From assembly GCF_027497235.1 (NCBI RefSeq), contig NZ_CP114902.1, forward strand, positions 124,001-188,000: 64,000 nt of DNA, in the 5' to 3' direction. Below, piece after piece: positions 17,996 to 27,151 of the stretch. The notes beneath the pieces are model-generated. The model ran no database searches and was not told the origin of the DNA. It worked only from the letters and a program-made list of their open reading frames with translations. This DNA is from Micromonospora sp. WMMD1128. GTDB taxonomy: Bacteria > Actinomycetota > Actinomycetes > Mycobacteriales > Micromonosporaceae. Numbering within the stretch: the first letter of the stretch is position 1; every line of letters starts with the position of its first letter. Position numbers and translations under genes: made by a program.

Positions 17996-18772
17996 ATGCG
18001 TCTGACGGTCGGTTCCCTGCCTCCCGCCGTGTACTGGCGGCGTCGCGCCGTCGTGCTCGGCGCGGTGCTGCTCTTCCTGATTGTCCTGCTCTATTCGTGC
18101 ACCGGCACGGACCACAACACCGGCGCGCCGGGCGGTGATCCATCTCCTGGCGGGTCGGCCGGTGCGGCTCCGGATCCCTCCGGCTCGGTGTTGACTCCGC
18201 AGTCGACGAGTCCGTCGCCCACACCTGGCGCTTCCGGTGACACCGGCGGCACGAACACCGGCGGCGGCTCGGGCGACGGTTCGGGCACAGGTGACGGCAC
18301 GGGCGACGGTGCCGGTGACGGCACGAACACCGGCGCCGGTGACGGTGGTACGTCCGGGCAGTCGGTCTCCGGCGACGGCACCTGCACCGACGCGGAGTTG
18401 CGGGTGACGCCGGTCGCGCTGCCGGCCAGCGCACCGCAGCGCACCGTGGTCACGCTGCGCCTCAAGATCAAGAACGTCTCCGACCGTACGTGCAGCCGGG
18501 ACGTCGGCGCCGATCTGCAGGAGCTCTACGTCAAGGCCGGCGCGGAGAAGGTCTGGTCGTCGGACACCTGTGGCACCAACCGGGGCTCGAACGTGCAGTC
18601 GTTCGCGTCGAACTTCGAGCGTTCCTACGAGCTGGGCTGGAACGGCCGGGACACCAGCCGCTGCGCCGATGGCCTGGCTGCCGGCCCGTACGCGCCGATC
18701 GGCACGTACCAGGTCTTCGCCCGGGTCGGCACCAAGATCAGCGAGCCGGTGAAGCTGACCATCACCGGCTGA
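17996..18772 (+). CDS. Membrane-anchored extracytoplasmic protein with Gly/Asp/Thr-rich linker
   Basis: 258 residues. A positively charged start and one transmembrane helix (about 18-37, AVVLGAVLLFLIVLLY) are followed by roughly 90 residues of low-complexity Gly/Asp/Thr/Ser linker and a C-terminal beta-rich domain (about 130-258) with four cysteines. The C-terminal part resembles DUF4232-like or adhesin-type sandwich domains, but I cannot assign it. TACGGT at 17981-17986 lies 9 nt before the ATG, suggesting a near-leaderless message. It converges with disA, 6 bp away. Confidence 0.7.
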   Translation: MRLTVGSLPPAVYWRRRAVVLGAVLLFLIVLLYSCTGTDHNTGAPGGDPSPGGSAGAAPDPSGSVLTPQSTSPSPTPGASGDTGGTNTGGGSGDGSGTGDGTGDGAGDGTNTGAGDGGTSGQSVSGDGTCTDAELRVTPVALPASAPQRTVVTLRLKIKNVSDRTCSRDVGADLQELYVKAGAEKVWSSDTCGTNRGSNVQSFASNFERSYELGWNGRDTSRCADGLAAGPYAPIGTYQVFARVGTKISEPVKLTITG

Positions 18773-18778
18773 GGCGGG

Positions 18779-19966
18779 TCAGACGTACCGTTCCAGGATG
18801 GACGCCTCGGCGAGCCGGGACAGGCCCTCACGGACCCCACGGGCACGGGCGTCGCCCACCCCCTCGACCGCCTGGAGGTCTTCCACTGTCGCGCCGAGCA
18901 GCCGCTGGAGGCTGCCGAAGTGCACGACCAGCCGGTCGACCACGGCTGCCGGCAGCCGTGGCACCTTGGCCAGCAGACGGAACCCGCGCGGGCTGACCGC
19001 CGCGTCGAGCGCGTCGGAGGCGGACGGGTAACCGATGGCCTTGGCCACCGCCACCAGGTCGATCATCTCGGTGGCGCTGAGCAGGTCGAGCTCGACGAGC
19101 GCCTCGTCGAGCGTGCGCGACTTGCGGCCGACCGGCAGGTAGTCGCGGATGACCAGGGTGCGGTCGGCGTCCACACCGGCCATCAGCTCGTCGAGCTGGA
19201 GCGCGAGCAGGCGGCCGTCGGTGCCCAGCTCCACCACGTAGCCGGCGATCTCGTCGGCGATCCGCCGGACCATTTCCAGCCGCTGCACCACGGCCACCGC
19301 GTCGCGGACCGTGACCAGGTCTTCGATCTCCAGCGCGGAGAGCGTGCCGGAGACCTCGTCGAGGCGGAGCTTGTAGCGTTCGAGCGTGGCCAGCGCCTGG
19401 TTGGCCCGGGACAGGATCGCGGCCGAGTCGTCGAGCACGTGCCGCTGGCCGTTGACGTAGAGGCTGATGATCCGCATCGACTGGCTGACCGAGATGACCG
19501 GGTAGCCGGTCTGCCGGGCCACCCGCTCGGCGGTGCGGTGCCGGGTGCCGGACTCCTCGGTGGGGATGGACGGGTCGGGCATCAGATGCGCGCCGGCCTG
19601 GACGATCCGGGTGCCGTCGCTGGAGAGCACCACGGCGCCATCCATCTTGCACAGCTCGCGGACCCGGGTGGCGGAGAATTCCACGTCCATCGGGAAGCCG
19701 CCGGTGCAGATCTGCTCGACCACCTTGTCGTAGCCGAGCACGATCAGCGCGCCGGTGCGACCGCGCAGGATCCGTTCCAGGCCGTCGCGGAGCGCGGTGC
19801 CGGGCGCCATGAGGGCGAGGTTGGCCCGCAGCGGGTCGGCGCCGGCCCCGCCGACGCTCGCGGCGACGCTCACGCTGATCGCGCGGGTCGGGTTGCCGCT
19901 GACGGCACCGGTGCGGGCGTGCGGCGTCGCCGTTGCGGGCTTGGTGGCATCGCGGTCGGTCGGCAC
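18779..19966 (-). CDS. disA: DNA integrity scanning protein / diadenylate cyclase
   Basis: 395 residues. The DAC domain makes c-di-AMP from two ATP; its DGA (109-111) and RHR (142-144, [10 protein letters not shown]) motifs are intact. A helical spine and a C-terminal HhH DNA-binding domain ([16 protein letters not shown]) follow, as in proteins that scan for branched DNA. The second of two GTG codons is chosen: TAGAAT at 19973-19978 (read on this strand) is 6 nt before it, giving a leaderless transcript, whereas the first GTG would be only partly transcribed. radA lies just upstream on the same strand. Confidence 0.96.
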   Translation of the reverse strand: MPTDRDATKPATATPHARTGAVSGNPTRAISVSVAASVGGAGADPLRANLALMAPGTALRDGLERILRGRTGALIVLGYDKVVEQICTGGFPMDVEFSATRVRELCKMDGAVVLSSDGTRIVQAGAHLMPDPSIPTEESGTRHRTAERVARQTGYPVISVSQSMRIISLYVNGQRHVLDDSAAILSRANQALATLERYKLRLDEVSGTLSALEIEDLVTVRDAVAVVQRLEMVRRIADEIAGYVVELGTDGRLLALQLDELMAGVDADRTLVIRDYLPVGRKSRTLDEALVELDLLSATEMIDLVAVAKAIGYPSASDALDAAVSPRGFRLLAKVPRLPAAVVDRLVVHFGSLQRLLGATVEDLQAVEGVGDARARGVREGLSRLAEASILERYV

Positions 19967-20108
19967 GGGCACATTCTACGGACTGCGGTGCGGTGGGTGC
20001 TCTCGTGGTTACTGTGATGTGTCACGATGTCCGGCTTTCGCGGTCGCCGACGGGCCGCGTGGCCTGTCCGGAATCGCCCGGCCGGTCCCGGCTCGTGACC
20101 ACTCACGG

Positions 20109-21557
20109 TCACTCCGCGGAGGCGCGGGCGGCGGCCTGTAGTGCGGCCCGCACGTCCGTGACCTCGATCACCCGCATGTGCTCCGGGGCGACGCCGCTGC
20201 TGCCGGGGCCGCAACCGGGTGGGACCAGGGCCAGCCGGAAGCCCAGCCGGGCGGCCTCGGCCAACCGGCGGGGCACCGCGCCGACCCGGCGCACCTCGCC
20301 GGTGAGCCCGACCTCGCCGATGGCGACCAGGTGCGGGTTGAGCGCGAGGTTGAGCCCGCCGGAGGCCACCGCGAGCGCCACCGCGAGGTCGGCGGCCGGC
20401 TCGACCACCCGGATGCCGCCGACGGTGGCGGCGAAGACCTCACGGTCGTGCAGCGTCAGCCGCTCGGTGCGCCGTTGGAGCACGGCGAGGACCATGGCCA
20501 GCCGGGCGCCGTCGAGGCCGGAGACGGTGCGTCGGGGCGAGCCGGCGACCGTCGCCCCGATCAGCGCCTGCACCTCGGTGACAAGCGCCCGCCGGCCCTC
20601 CATGGCCACGGTCACGCAGGTGCCCGGCACCGGCTCGGAATAACGGGTGAGGAAGAGGCCGGACGGGTCGGCCAGGCTGCTGATGCCGCCCTCGTGCATC
20701 TCGAAGCAGCCGACCTCGTCGGCCGCGCCGAACCGGTTCTTGACGCCACGCACCATGCGCAGCGAGGAGTGCTTGTCGCCCTCGAAGTGGAGCACCACGT
20801 CCACCAGGTGCTCCAGCACGCGTGGGCCGGCGACCTGGCCGTCCTTGGTCACGTGGCCGACGAGCACGGTGGCCACGCCGCGTTCCTTGGCGACCGCGAC
20901 AAGCGCGGCGGTGACCGCGCGCACCTGGGTCACGCCACCGGGCACGCCCTCGGTGCCGGTGGTGGAGATCGTCTGCACCGAGTCGAGCACCAGCAGCCCC
21001 GGCTTGACCGCGTCGAGGTGGCCGAGGACCGCCGACAGGTCGCTCTCGGCGGCCAGGTAGAGCTGGTCGTGCAGGGCGCCCATCCGCTCGGCCCGCAGCC
21101 GCACCTGGCTTACCGACTCCTCGCCGCTGACCACGAGCGACGGGCTGCCGGCGCCGGCGGCCCACTGCTGGGCCACGTCGAGCAACAGCGTCGACTTGCC
21201 GACGCCGGGCTCGCCCGCGAGCAGCACCACCGCGCCGGGGACCAGGCCGCCGCCGAGCACCCGGTCGAGCTCGCTGACGCCGGTCGGACGGGCCCGGGCC
21301 GGCGCGGCGCTGATGGTGGCGATCGGCCGGGCCGGCTCGGCCGGCATCCGGGAGCTGACCACCCGGCCGGAGACCATCGGGCCGGTGACCGTGGACTCGA
21401 CGACCGAGCCCCACTCGCCGCACTCGGGACAGCGGCCCATCCACTTGGGTGGCTGATGCCCGCAGGCGTCGCACTCGTAGGCCGGGCGGGGTTCGCGGGC
21501 GGCGGCACGGCCGCGGCCGGCGCCGGCGCGGGAGGAGGTCGATCGGGGCGTGGTCAC
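20109..21557 (-). CDS. radA: DNA repair protein RadA/Sms
   Basis: 482 residues. A C4 zinc finger (Cys29, 32, 43, 46), RecA-like ATPase with Walker A GEPGVGKST (115-123), the RadA signature KNRFG (273-277) and a Lon-protease-like C-terminal domain are all visible. RadA drives branch migration of recombination intermediates. TAGCGT lies 6 nt before the second GTG (21557), chosen as a leaderless start over the first at 21560. Pairing with disA is common; in Bacillus RadA acts with DisA. Confidence 0.96.
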   Translation of the reverse strand: MTTPRSTSSRAGAGRGRAAAREPRPAYECDACGHQPPKWMGRCPECGEWGSVVESTVTGPMVSGRVVSSRMPAEPARPIATISAAPARARPTGVSELDRVLGGGLVPGAVVLLAGEPGVGKSTLLLDVAQQWAAGAGSPSLVVSGEESVSQVRLRAERMGALHDQLYLAAESDLSAVLGHLDAVKPGLLVLDSVQTISTTGTEGVPGGVTQVRAVTAALVAVAKERGVATVLVGHVTKDGQVAGPRVLEHLVDVVLHFEGDKHSSLRMVRGVKNRFGAADEVGCFEMHEGGISSLADPSGLFLTRYSEPVPGTCVTVAMEGRRALVTEVQALIGATVAGSPRRTVSGLDGARLAMVLAVLQRRTERLTLHDREVFAATVGGIRVVEPAADLAVALAVASGGLNLALNPHLVAIGEVGLTGEVRRVGAVPRRLAEAARLGFRLALVPPGCGPGSSGVAPEHMRVIEVTDVRAALQAAARASAE

Positions 21558-21662
21558 CACCGGACGCTAACCGGACGGTACGACGAAAGCCCACCGGAAA
21601 CGGCGACACCGCCGAAGTGGCGCGGGCCACGACGACGGTGTCGACGGAGAACGGGTACGGCG

Positions 21663-22433
21663 TCAGCCGTGGCTGCCGCCCTCGACGCCACCCTCTTCGG
21701 CGGCGTGCTCACGCGGGTTGACGACCGCGGACGGCGGCGCCTCCGGGGTCAGCGGGACGCCGACCTGGGCCGGCGTCCGGATGACCTGGCCGTTGCCGAA
21801 GTCGAAGGTCAGGTTGACCTGCTGGCCGACGACCAGCTTCTGGTTCAGGCCGACGAGCTGGAGGAACTGCGGGTTACCGCTGTTGAGCTGGGCGTACCCG
21901 AGCGCCGGGATCTCGATCCGGGCCGGTTGGCCGGCGGGCGCGGACTCGCTCTCCGACGGCGACGGGCTGGCCGAGCCGGACTCCCCGGCCGACGGCGAGG
22001 CGGGCACCTCGAGCGACTGGCTGGGGGAGGCGCTCGGGTCGGCGGCGGTCGGCGAGACCGAGGCCGGCTCGGTCGGCGAGCCGGTCGGGGTGGCCGCGCC
22101 GCTGGCGCCGGCGGCACCGGTGAGCAGGATGTCCCGGGCGCTGTCGGTGGTGACGGTCACCGTGACCGGGGCCTCGCTGTCGTTGTAGATCACGACATTG
22201 AGCGGCGCGTTGGCGCCCGCCTCGTAGCCCTGAGGCCCGGGGAACTGCACGTAGAGGCCGCGCACCTTGTAGAGGTTGTCGGAGGTCTGGACGTTGACGC
22301 CCTGTACCGACGGGATCTTGTTGGCGGTCTCGGCCACCTGCCCGGTGCCGCACCCGGCGAGCAGCAGACCCGCCGCCGCGGTGCCGGCCAGCAACAGGGC
22401 CGGCCGCCGGGAACCCCTGATCGAGCGCGTCAC
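21663..22433 (-). CDS. lpqE: LpqE-like lipoprotein
   Basis: 256 residues. A signal peptide ends LLLAGC with the lipid-modified Cys near residue 28. The mature N-terminal region (GTGQVAETANKIPSVQGVN) and the beta-sandwich with NVVIYNDSEAP resemble mycobacterial LpqE as I remember it, which also lies between radA and carD. A Ser/Pro/Glu-rich insert of about 75 residues interrupts the sandwich, apparently a lineage expansion. A GAGGAGG ribosome-binding site (22439-22445) supports the GTG start. Function unknown; the fold suggests an extracytoplasmic binding protein. Confidence 0.7.
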   Translation of the reverse strand: MTRSIRGSRRPALLLAGTAAAGLLLAGCGTGQVAETANKIPSVQGVNVQTSDNLYKVRGLYVQFPGPQGYEAGANAPLNVVIYNDSEAPVTVTVTTDSARDILLTGAAGASGAATPTGSPTEPASVSPTAADPSASPSQSLEVPASPSAGESGSASPSPSESESAPAGQPARIEIPALGYAQLNSGNPQFLQLVGLNQKLVVGQQVNLTFDFGNGQVIRTPAQVGVPLTPEAPPSAVVNPREHAAEEGGVEGGSHG

Positions 22434-22575
22434 GTCGGTCCTCCTCGTCACGATCCCCGCCCGGTCGACCGCCGGGCACGGGGTGGCCTTGCCCGCGCAG
22501 ACCGCGCTCCAGGGTAGTTGGAGCTGATCGAGGCCCGCACGCGGACCCGGCATTGCCACCCGCGACGGGGACCGC

Positions 22576-23415
22576 TCAGACCACCCGGCCGTTCGCGACC
22601 AGCAGCACCACATCGATGAGCGCCACCACCAGCACCGCCCGGAAGGCGGCCACCTGTCGACCGCCGGTCCGGGCCGCCGCGCGCCCGGCGTACCCACCGA
22701 TCGCCGGCACCGCGACGGCGGCGGCGACCGCCGCCAGGCCGGCCCACGACGGCGGCCCGGGCGGGCCGAACACCAGGGTGACGGTGGCCGCGAGGAGCAG
22801 CCCGGCGGCAGTTAGCCGGCTGCCCGCCGGGCCGAGCCGGTGCGGCAGTCCGCGCACTCCGGTCCGCGCGTCGTCGGCCAGGTCGGGCAGGACGTTGGCG
22901 AAGTGCGCCCCGGCGCCCAGCAGCGCGGCGGCGGCCACCAGCCAGGCCGGCGGCGCGGGCGAGCCGGGTAGGGCCAGCACCACGAACGCGGGCAGCGCGC
23001 CGAACGAGACCGCGTAGGGCAGCACCGACACCGCTGTCGACTTCAGCGGCTTGTTGTAGAGCAGCGCGGAGACCAGGCCCAGGGTGGCGCAGGCCGCCGC
23101 GGCGGGGCCGCCGGCCAGCGCGAGCAGCGGGGTGGCGACGGCGGCCACCGCGGTGGCCCGGGCCAGCGCCGGCCGGGCGACCGCGCCGGTGGTCACCGGC
23201 TTGTCGGTACGCCCCACCGCGGCATCCCGGTCGGCGTCGATCAGGTCGTTGCTCCAGCCGACCGCGAGTTGGCTCGCCAGCACGGTCAGCGCCACGGTCA
23301 CCACCCCGGTAACGGAGTGCCCGACGCCGACGGCGAGCAGCGCGGCGACCACCGTGACCGCCGCCGCCGGCTCCGGATGGCTTGCCCTGACCAGCCCTAA
23401 CACCCGCGTCGACAT
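22576..23415 (-). CDS. UbiA-family prenyltransferase
   Basis: 279 residues, mostly transmembrane (eight to nine predicted helices by hydrophobicity). The first Asp-rich motif NDLIDADRDAAVGRTDKPV (near 57-75) binds prenyl diphosphate through Mg2+, and a second, NVLPDLADDARTG (about 175-187), completes the active site. The family attaches isoprenoid chains to aromatic acceptors in the membrane. It is divergent from a methyltransferase only 45 bp away and near a type III PKS, so a prenylated polyphenol or quinone product is likely (inference). Primary menaquinone roles cannot be excluded. Confidence 0.85.
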   Translation of the reverse strand: MSTRVLGLVRASHPEPAAAVTVVAALLAVGVGHSVTGVVTVALTVLASQLAVGWSNDLIDADRDAAVGRTDKPVTTGAVARPALARATAVAAVATPLLALAGGPAAAACATLGLVSALLYNKPLKSTAVSVLPYAVSFGALPAFVVLALPGSPAPPAWLVAAAALLGAGAHFANVLPDLADDARTGVRGLPHRLGPAGSRLTAAGLLLAATVTLVFGPPGPPSWAGLAAVAAAVAVPAIGGYAGRAAARTGGRQVAAFRAVLVVALIDVVLLVANGRVV

Positions 23416-23460
23416 AAGGGAAGTCTGGTCGTTACCGGGGAGTCGTGCCACGCTCGGTCC

Positions 23461-24216
23461 ATGCCAGAAGCGTCCCCGGTGTCCCGTCCGCGCCGGTCGC
23501 TGCCCCCGAACGACCCCCGGCAGTACGACGACCTGGCCGGCGAGTGGTGGCGGCCGGACGGCGCCTTCGCGATGCTGCACTGGCTGGCCCGCGCCCGCGC
23601 GGCGCTGGTGCCCCCGGCGTCCTCCCGGGACGATCTGCTCGTCGACCTCGGTTGCGGCGCCGGGTTGCTGGCGCCGCACCTGGCCGGCAAGGGCTACCGG
23701 CACGTCGGGGTGGACCTGACCCGTTCGGCGCTCGACCTGGCCGCCGCGCACGGGGTGACCGTGCTCCAGGGCGACGCCACCGCGGTTCCGCTGGCCGACG
23801 GCTGCGCCGCCGTGGTGTCCGCCGGTGAGGTGCTGGAGCACGTGCCGGACTGGCGACGGGCGGTCGCCGAGGCGTGTCGGCTGCTGCGCCCCGGCGGCCT
23901 GCTGGTGCTGGACACCATCAACGACACGTTGCTGGCCCGGCTGGTCGCGGTGGAGGTGGGCGAGCGGCTGCCCACGGTGCCGCGCGGCATCCACGACCAC
24001 CGGCTGTTCGTGGACGCCCGCGCGCTTGTCGCCGAGTGCGCCCGGCACGGCGTGGCGTTGCGCGTACGCGGGCTCCGCCCGGAGTTGGGCGGCACGCTTG
24101 GTTGGCTGCTGCGCCGGTGGCGGGGCGGTGACCGTCCGGTCCGGGCGCAGCCGCGCATCGTGCCGACCCGGTCGACCGCCGTCCTCTACCAGGGCAGTGG
24201 CCGGCGAGGCGGGTAG
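23461..24216 (+). CDS. UbiG-like SAM-dependent O-methyltransferase
   Basis: 251 residues. The opening DPRQYDDLAGEWWRPDGAFAML resembles UbiG/3-demethylubiquinone methyltransferases; motif I is LVDLGCGAGLLAP at about 60-72, then GVDLTRSAL, EVLEHVPDW and RLLRPGGLLVLDTIN. UbiG enzymes O-methylate polyprenylated dihydroxybenzoids, which fits a UbiA gene on one side and a type III PKS on the other. The precise substrate is unknown. Confidence 0.8.
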   Translation: MPEASPVSRPRRSLPPNDPRQYDDLAGEWWRPDGAFAMLHWLARARAALVPPASSRDDLLVDLGCGAGLLAPHLAGKGYRHVGVDLTRSALDLAAAHGVTVLQGDATAVPLADGCAAVVSAGEVLEHVPDWRRAVAEACRLLRPGGLLVLDTINDTLLARLVAVEVGERLPTVPRGIHDHRLFVDARALVAECARHGVALRVRGLRPELGGTLGWLLRRWRGGDRPVRAQPRIVPTRSTAVLYQGSGRRGG

Positions 24217-24257
24217 CCGGGACCGCCCGGGGTAAGGGACGCGGAGAGGGAGGCGAC

Positions 24258-25424
24258 ATGACTGTGGACGCGCTGGGGGCGGCCCGCCGGTTGGCGCCGC
24301 GACTGGCCGCCCGCGCGGCCGGGCACGACCGGGACGGCTCGTTCCCGGCGGACGACTTCGCCGACCTGCGGGAGGCCGGCCTCTTCGGGTTGATGGTCCC
24401 GCGCGAGCTGGGTGGGCTGGGGGCGACCTTCGCCGAGTACGCCGCGGTCGCCACCGAGCTGGCGCGCGGCAACGGCGCGACCGCGCTGGTGTTCAACATG
24501 CACGCCTCGGTCACCGGCGCGTTGGGCGCGGTCACCGAGGAACTGGCCGAGGCGCTCGGCGTACCCGAGGAGGCGCTTGCCGCCCGGGACCGGCTGCTAC
24601 GCGCGGCGGCCGACGGCGCCTGGTACGCGGTGGCGATGAGCGAGCGCGGCGCCGGCGGCCGGTTGTCCCAGCTCAGCACCGTCTACGAGCCGGTCGACGG
24701 TGGCTGGCACATCAAGGGCAGCAAGACCTTCTGCTCCGGCGCCGGCCACCCGGACGGCTACCTGGTGGCCGCGCGCAGCGCCACCGACCAGTCCGTGGTC
24801 TCCCAGTTCCTGGTGCCGGCCGGGGCGGGGATCACGGTGGAGCCCACGTGGGACTCCCTCGGTATGCGCGCCACCTCCTCGCACGACCTGCACCTGGACG
24901 TGACCGTGCCCGCCGACCGGCTGCTCGGCGGCGTGGAGGGGCTGGCCCTGGTGGTGGCCCAGCTCATGCCGCACTGGCTGGTGGCCAGCTACGCGGCCGT
25001 CTACGTCGGGGTGGCGCGGGCCGCGATCGACGCCGCCGCCGAGCACCTGAACGCCCGGAACCTGGCCGGCCTGCCGGCGGTCCGGGCCCGGCTGGGCCGG
25101 GCGGACGCGGCCACCGCGGCGGCCGAACTGGCGGTCACCGAGGCGGCCCGACGGGTCGACGAGAACCCCGGCGACGCCGAGACGAACCGGTGGGTGTGGC
25201 GCGCCAAGCTGCTGGCCGGCACCACGGCAGCGGACGTGGCGGCGTCCATGCTGGAGGCCGCCGGCACCTCGGCGACCCGCCGGGGCCATCCGCTGGAGCG
25301 GCTCTACCGGGACGCCCGGTGCGGCTCGCTGCACCCGGCCACCTCCGACGTGTGCGCCGACTGGCTCGGCATCGCCGCGCTCGGCGGTGACCCGGACCGG
25401 GACGGCACGGCCCCTCGTTGGTGA
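24258..25424 (+). CDS. Acyl-CoA dehydrogenase-family flavoprotein
   Basis: 388 residues with the usual three parts: an N-terminal helical domain (LREAGLFGLMVPRELGGLG), a middle beta domain (AMSERGAGGR, GSKTFCSGAGHPDGYLV) and a C-terminal helical domain. The usual catalytic-base Glu region is not obvious; some relatives are group D flavin monooxygenases. In this locus it might hydroxylate or desaturate an acyl/aromatic intermediate, or serve ordinary acyl-CoA oxidation. A ggagagggaggcgac ribosome-binding region precedes the ATG. Confidence 0.75.
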   Translation: MTVDALGAARRLAPRLAARAAGHDRDGSFPADDFADLREAGLFGLMVPRELGGLGATFAEYAAVATELARGNGATALVFNMHASVTGALGAVTEELAEALGVPEEALAARDRLLRAAADGAWYAVAMSERGAGGRLSQLSTVYEPVDGGWHIKGSKTFCSGAGHPDGYLVAARSATDQSVVSQFLVPAGAGITVEPTWDSLGMRATSSHDLHLDVTVPADRLLGGVEGLALVVAQLMPHWLVASYAAVYVGVARAAIDAAAEHLNARNLAGLPAVRARLGRADAATAAAELAVTEAARRVDENPGDAETNRWVWRAKLLAGTTAADVAASMLEAAGTSATRRGHPLERLYRDARCGSLHPATSDVCADWLGIAALGGDPDRDGTAPRW

Positions 25425-25452
25425 GCGGAGACAGCTATCGAGAGGTGGGGAC

Positions 25453-26502
25453 GTGGGCGTACCGGTGATCGCGGGTCTGGGCATGGCACAACCGCCGGGC
25501 GCCGCGCAGGCCGAGCTGTGGTCGGGCTTCTTCGAGAAGCACTTTTCCGGCACCACCCGAGCGCTGGCCGAGAAGATCTTCGCCAATTCCGGGGTGACCC
25601 GCCGGCAGGCCGCGGTGAATCCCCTGCTGGAGGACGTCTCGGAGTGGCCGACCGAGCGTCGGATGCGCCGCTACCAGGTGGAGGCGCTGCCGCTCGGCAA
25701 GGAGGCGGTCGGCCGCGCGCTCACCGCCGCCGGCCTGGACGCCAGTGAGATCGGCCTGTTCGTGGTCTGCTCCTGCACCGGCTACGCGACCCCCGGGCTG
25801 GACATCCTGCTCGCCCGGGACCTGGGCATGGCCCGGGACACGCAGCGCATGTTCGTCGGGCACATGGGTTGCTACGCGGCCCTGCCCGGGCTGGGTGCGG
25901 CGAGCGACTTCGTCACCGCCCGGGGGCGGCCCGCGCTGCTGCTCTGCGCGGAGCTGACCAGCCTGCACATCCAGCCGCCTGGCGCGCGGGTGGACACCCA
26001 GCAGATCGTCTCGCACGCGCTCTTCTCGGACGCCGCGGTCGCCGCCGTGGTCGTGCCCGGCGGCCGGGGGTACGCGGTACGCGAGGTGACCTCGGTCACC
26101 GACACCTCCACCGCCGACCACATGACCTGGGACGTCACCGACACCGGCTTCCGGATGGGGCTGTCGCCGAAGGTGCCGATGGTGCTTTCCCGGTTCGTCC
26201 GTGACCTGGTGGACGATCTGCTGGCCCGGCACGGGCTCGGCCGGTCCGAGGTGGACGGCTGGGCGGTGCATCCGGGCGGCCCCCGGATCCTCAACGTGGT
26301 CGAGCGTGAGTTGGCCCTGCCGCCGACGGCGCTCGCGGCGTCCCGGCAGACGCTTGCCGAGCACGGCAACTGCTCGTCCCCGACGGTCCTGCTGATCCTG
26401 GACCGGCTGGGCCGGGCGTCCCCGTCGCCGCGTCGGGTGGTGATGCTCGCGTTCGGGCCGGGGCTGACGCTCTACGCGGCCCTGCTGGAACGCGAGTCCT
26501 GA
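25453..26502 (+). CDS. Type III polyketide synthase
   Basis: 349 residues, the length of chalcone-synthase-like enzymes. The catalytic triad is visible: Cys140 in VGHMGCYAALPG, His273 in WAVHPGGPRI and Asn306 in EHGNCSSPT. Such homodimeric enzymes condense an acyl-CoA starter with malonyl units and cyclise to resorcinols, pyrones or naphthalenes. The GTG at 25453 follows gagaggtgggg. With the UbiA, UbiG-like and flavoprotein genes it recalls the alkyl-O-dihydrogeranyl-methoxyhydroquinone locus of Actinoplanes, a comparison from memory. Confidence 0.93.
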   Translation: MGVPVIAGLGMAQPPGAAQAELWSGFFEKHFSGTTRALAEKIFANSGVTRRQAAVNPLLEDVSEWPTERRMRRYQVEALPLGKEAVGRALTAAGLDASEIGLFVVCSCTGYATPGLDILLARDLGMARDTQRMFVGHMGCYAALPGLGAASDFVTARGRPALLLCAELTSLHIQPPGARVDTQQIVSHALFSDAAVAAVVVPGGRGYAVREVTSVTDTSTADHMTWDVTDTGFRMGLSPKVPMVLSRFVRDLVDDLLARHGLGRSEVDGWAVHPGGPRILNVVERELALPPTALAASRQTLAEHGNCSSPTVLLILDRLGRASPSPRRVVMLAFGPGLTLYAALLERES

Positions 26503-26541
26503 CGGGTCGCCGGGGATCGTCCACATGGTTACGCTGCACGC

Positions 26542-27144
26542 ATGGCGTCCGAGGAGCGGATCCGGCGTGTGTTGCTGGCCGGCCTGACCGTGCTGGCGTT
26601 GGCGTTCGGCGCGTGGTGGTGGCGGTTCACGGCGCCGGCTGTCGACCCGGTGACGGGCCGGCCCGCCGACGACATCGTGCACTCACGTGTCGATCTCGAC
26701 GGCGCGACCGGCGAGGTGCTGCCGGGCCGGCCGGCCGGCTCGGATCCGCTCGTCGGCGTGGTTCCACGCGCCGTCCGGGACGGTTCCGATCCGGACCGGT
26801 CGGTGGTGATCCGGGTGAACCCCGACGGGGCGGCGCGCCCGGTCCGGGTGTCGCACGTGGTGTGGCGGGAGACGTCCGAGCTGCCGGCGGACGGGCAACC
26901 TGTGGTGCGGCAGGTGACCCCGTCGCCGGGCGACACGTACCAGCTGTCGGTGGGCTGCTCCGGCGGCGGGGCCGTAATGATGCGGCTGACCGGCGCCGAC
27001 TCGGACGACCTGGAACGGGTGCACGACTGCGACGGGACGTTCGACGTCTTCTTCGTGGAGGGCGCCGGCGGGCGGGTGCGGGTGTGGTTCGCCGCGCTGC
27101 GGGGCGAGCCCCGGCTCGACGCCCGGCTGGAGGCGCTCTACTGA
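26542..27144 (+). CDS. Single-pass membrane protein of unknown function
   Basis: 200 residues. One N-terminal transmembrane helix (about 10-27, VLLAGLTVLALAFGAWWW) anchors a domain of about 165 residues rich in beta-prone stretches, with two cysteines (near SVGCSGGG and VHDCDG) that could pair outside the cell. TACGCT at 26530-26535 is 6 nt before the ATG, suggesting a leaderless transcript independent of the PKS gene. I recognise no family. Its 3' end faces the next gene 7 bp away. Confidence 0.65.
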   Translation: MASEERIRRVLLAGLTVLALAFGAWWWRFTAPAVDPVTGRPADDIVHSRVDLDGATGEVLPGRPAGSDPLVGVVPRAVRDGSDPDRSVVIRVNPDGAARPVRVSHVVWRETSELPADGQPVVRQVTPSPGDTYQLSVGCSGGGAVMMRLTGADSDDLERVHDCDGTFDVFFVEGAGGRVRVWFAALRGEPRLDARLEALY

Positions 27145-27151
27145 GGCCGGG

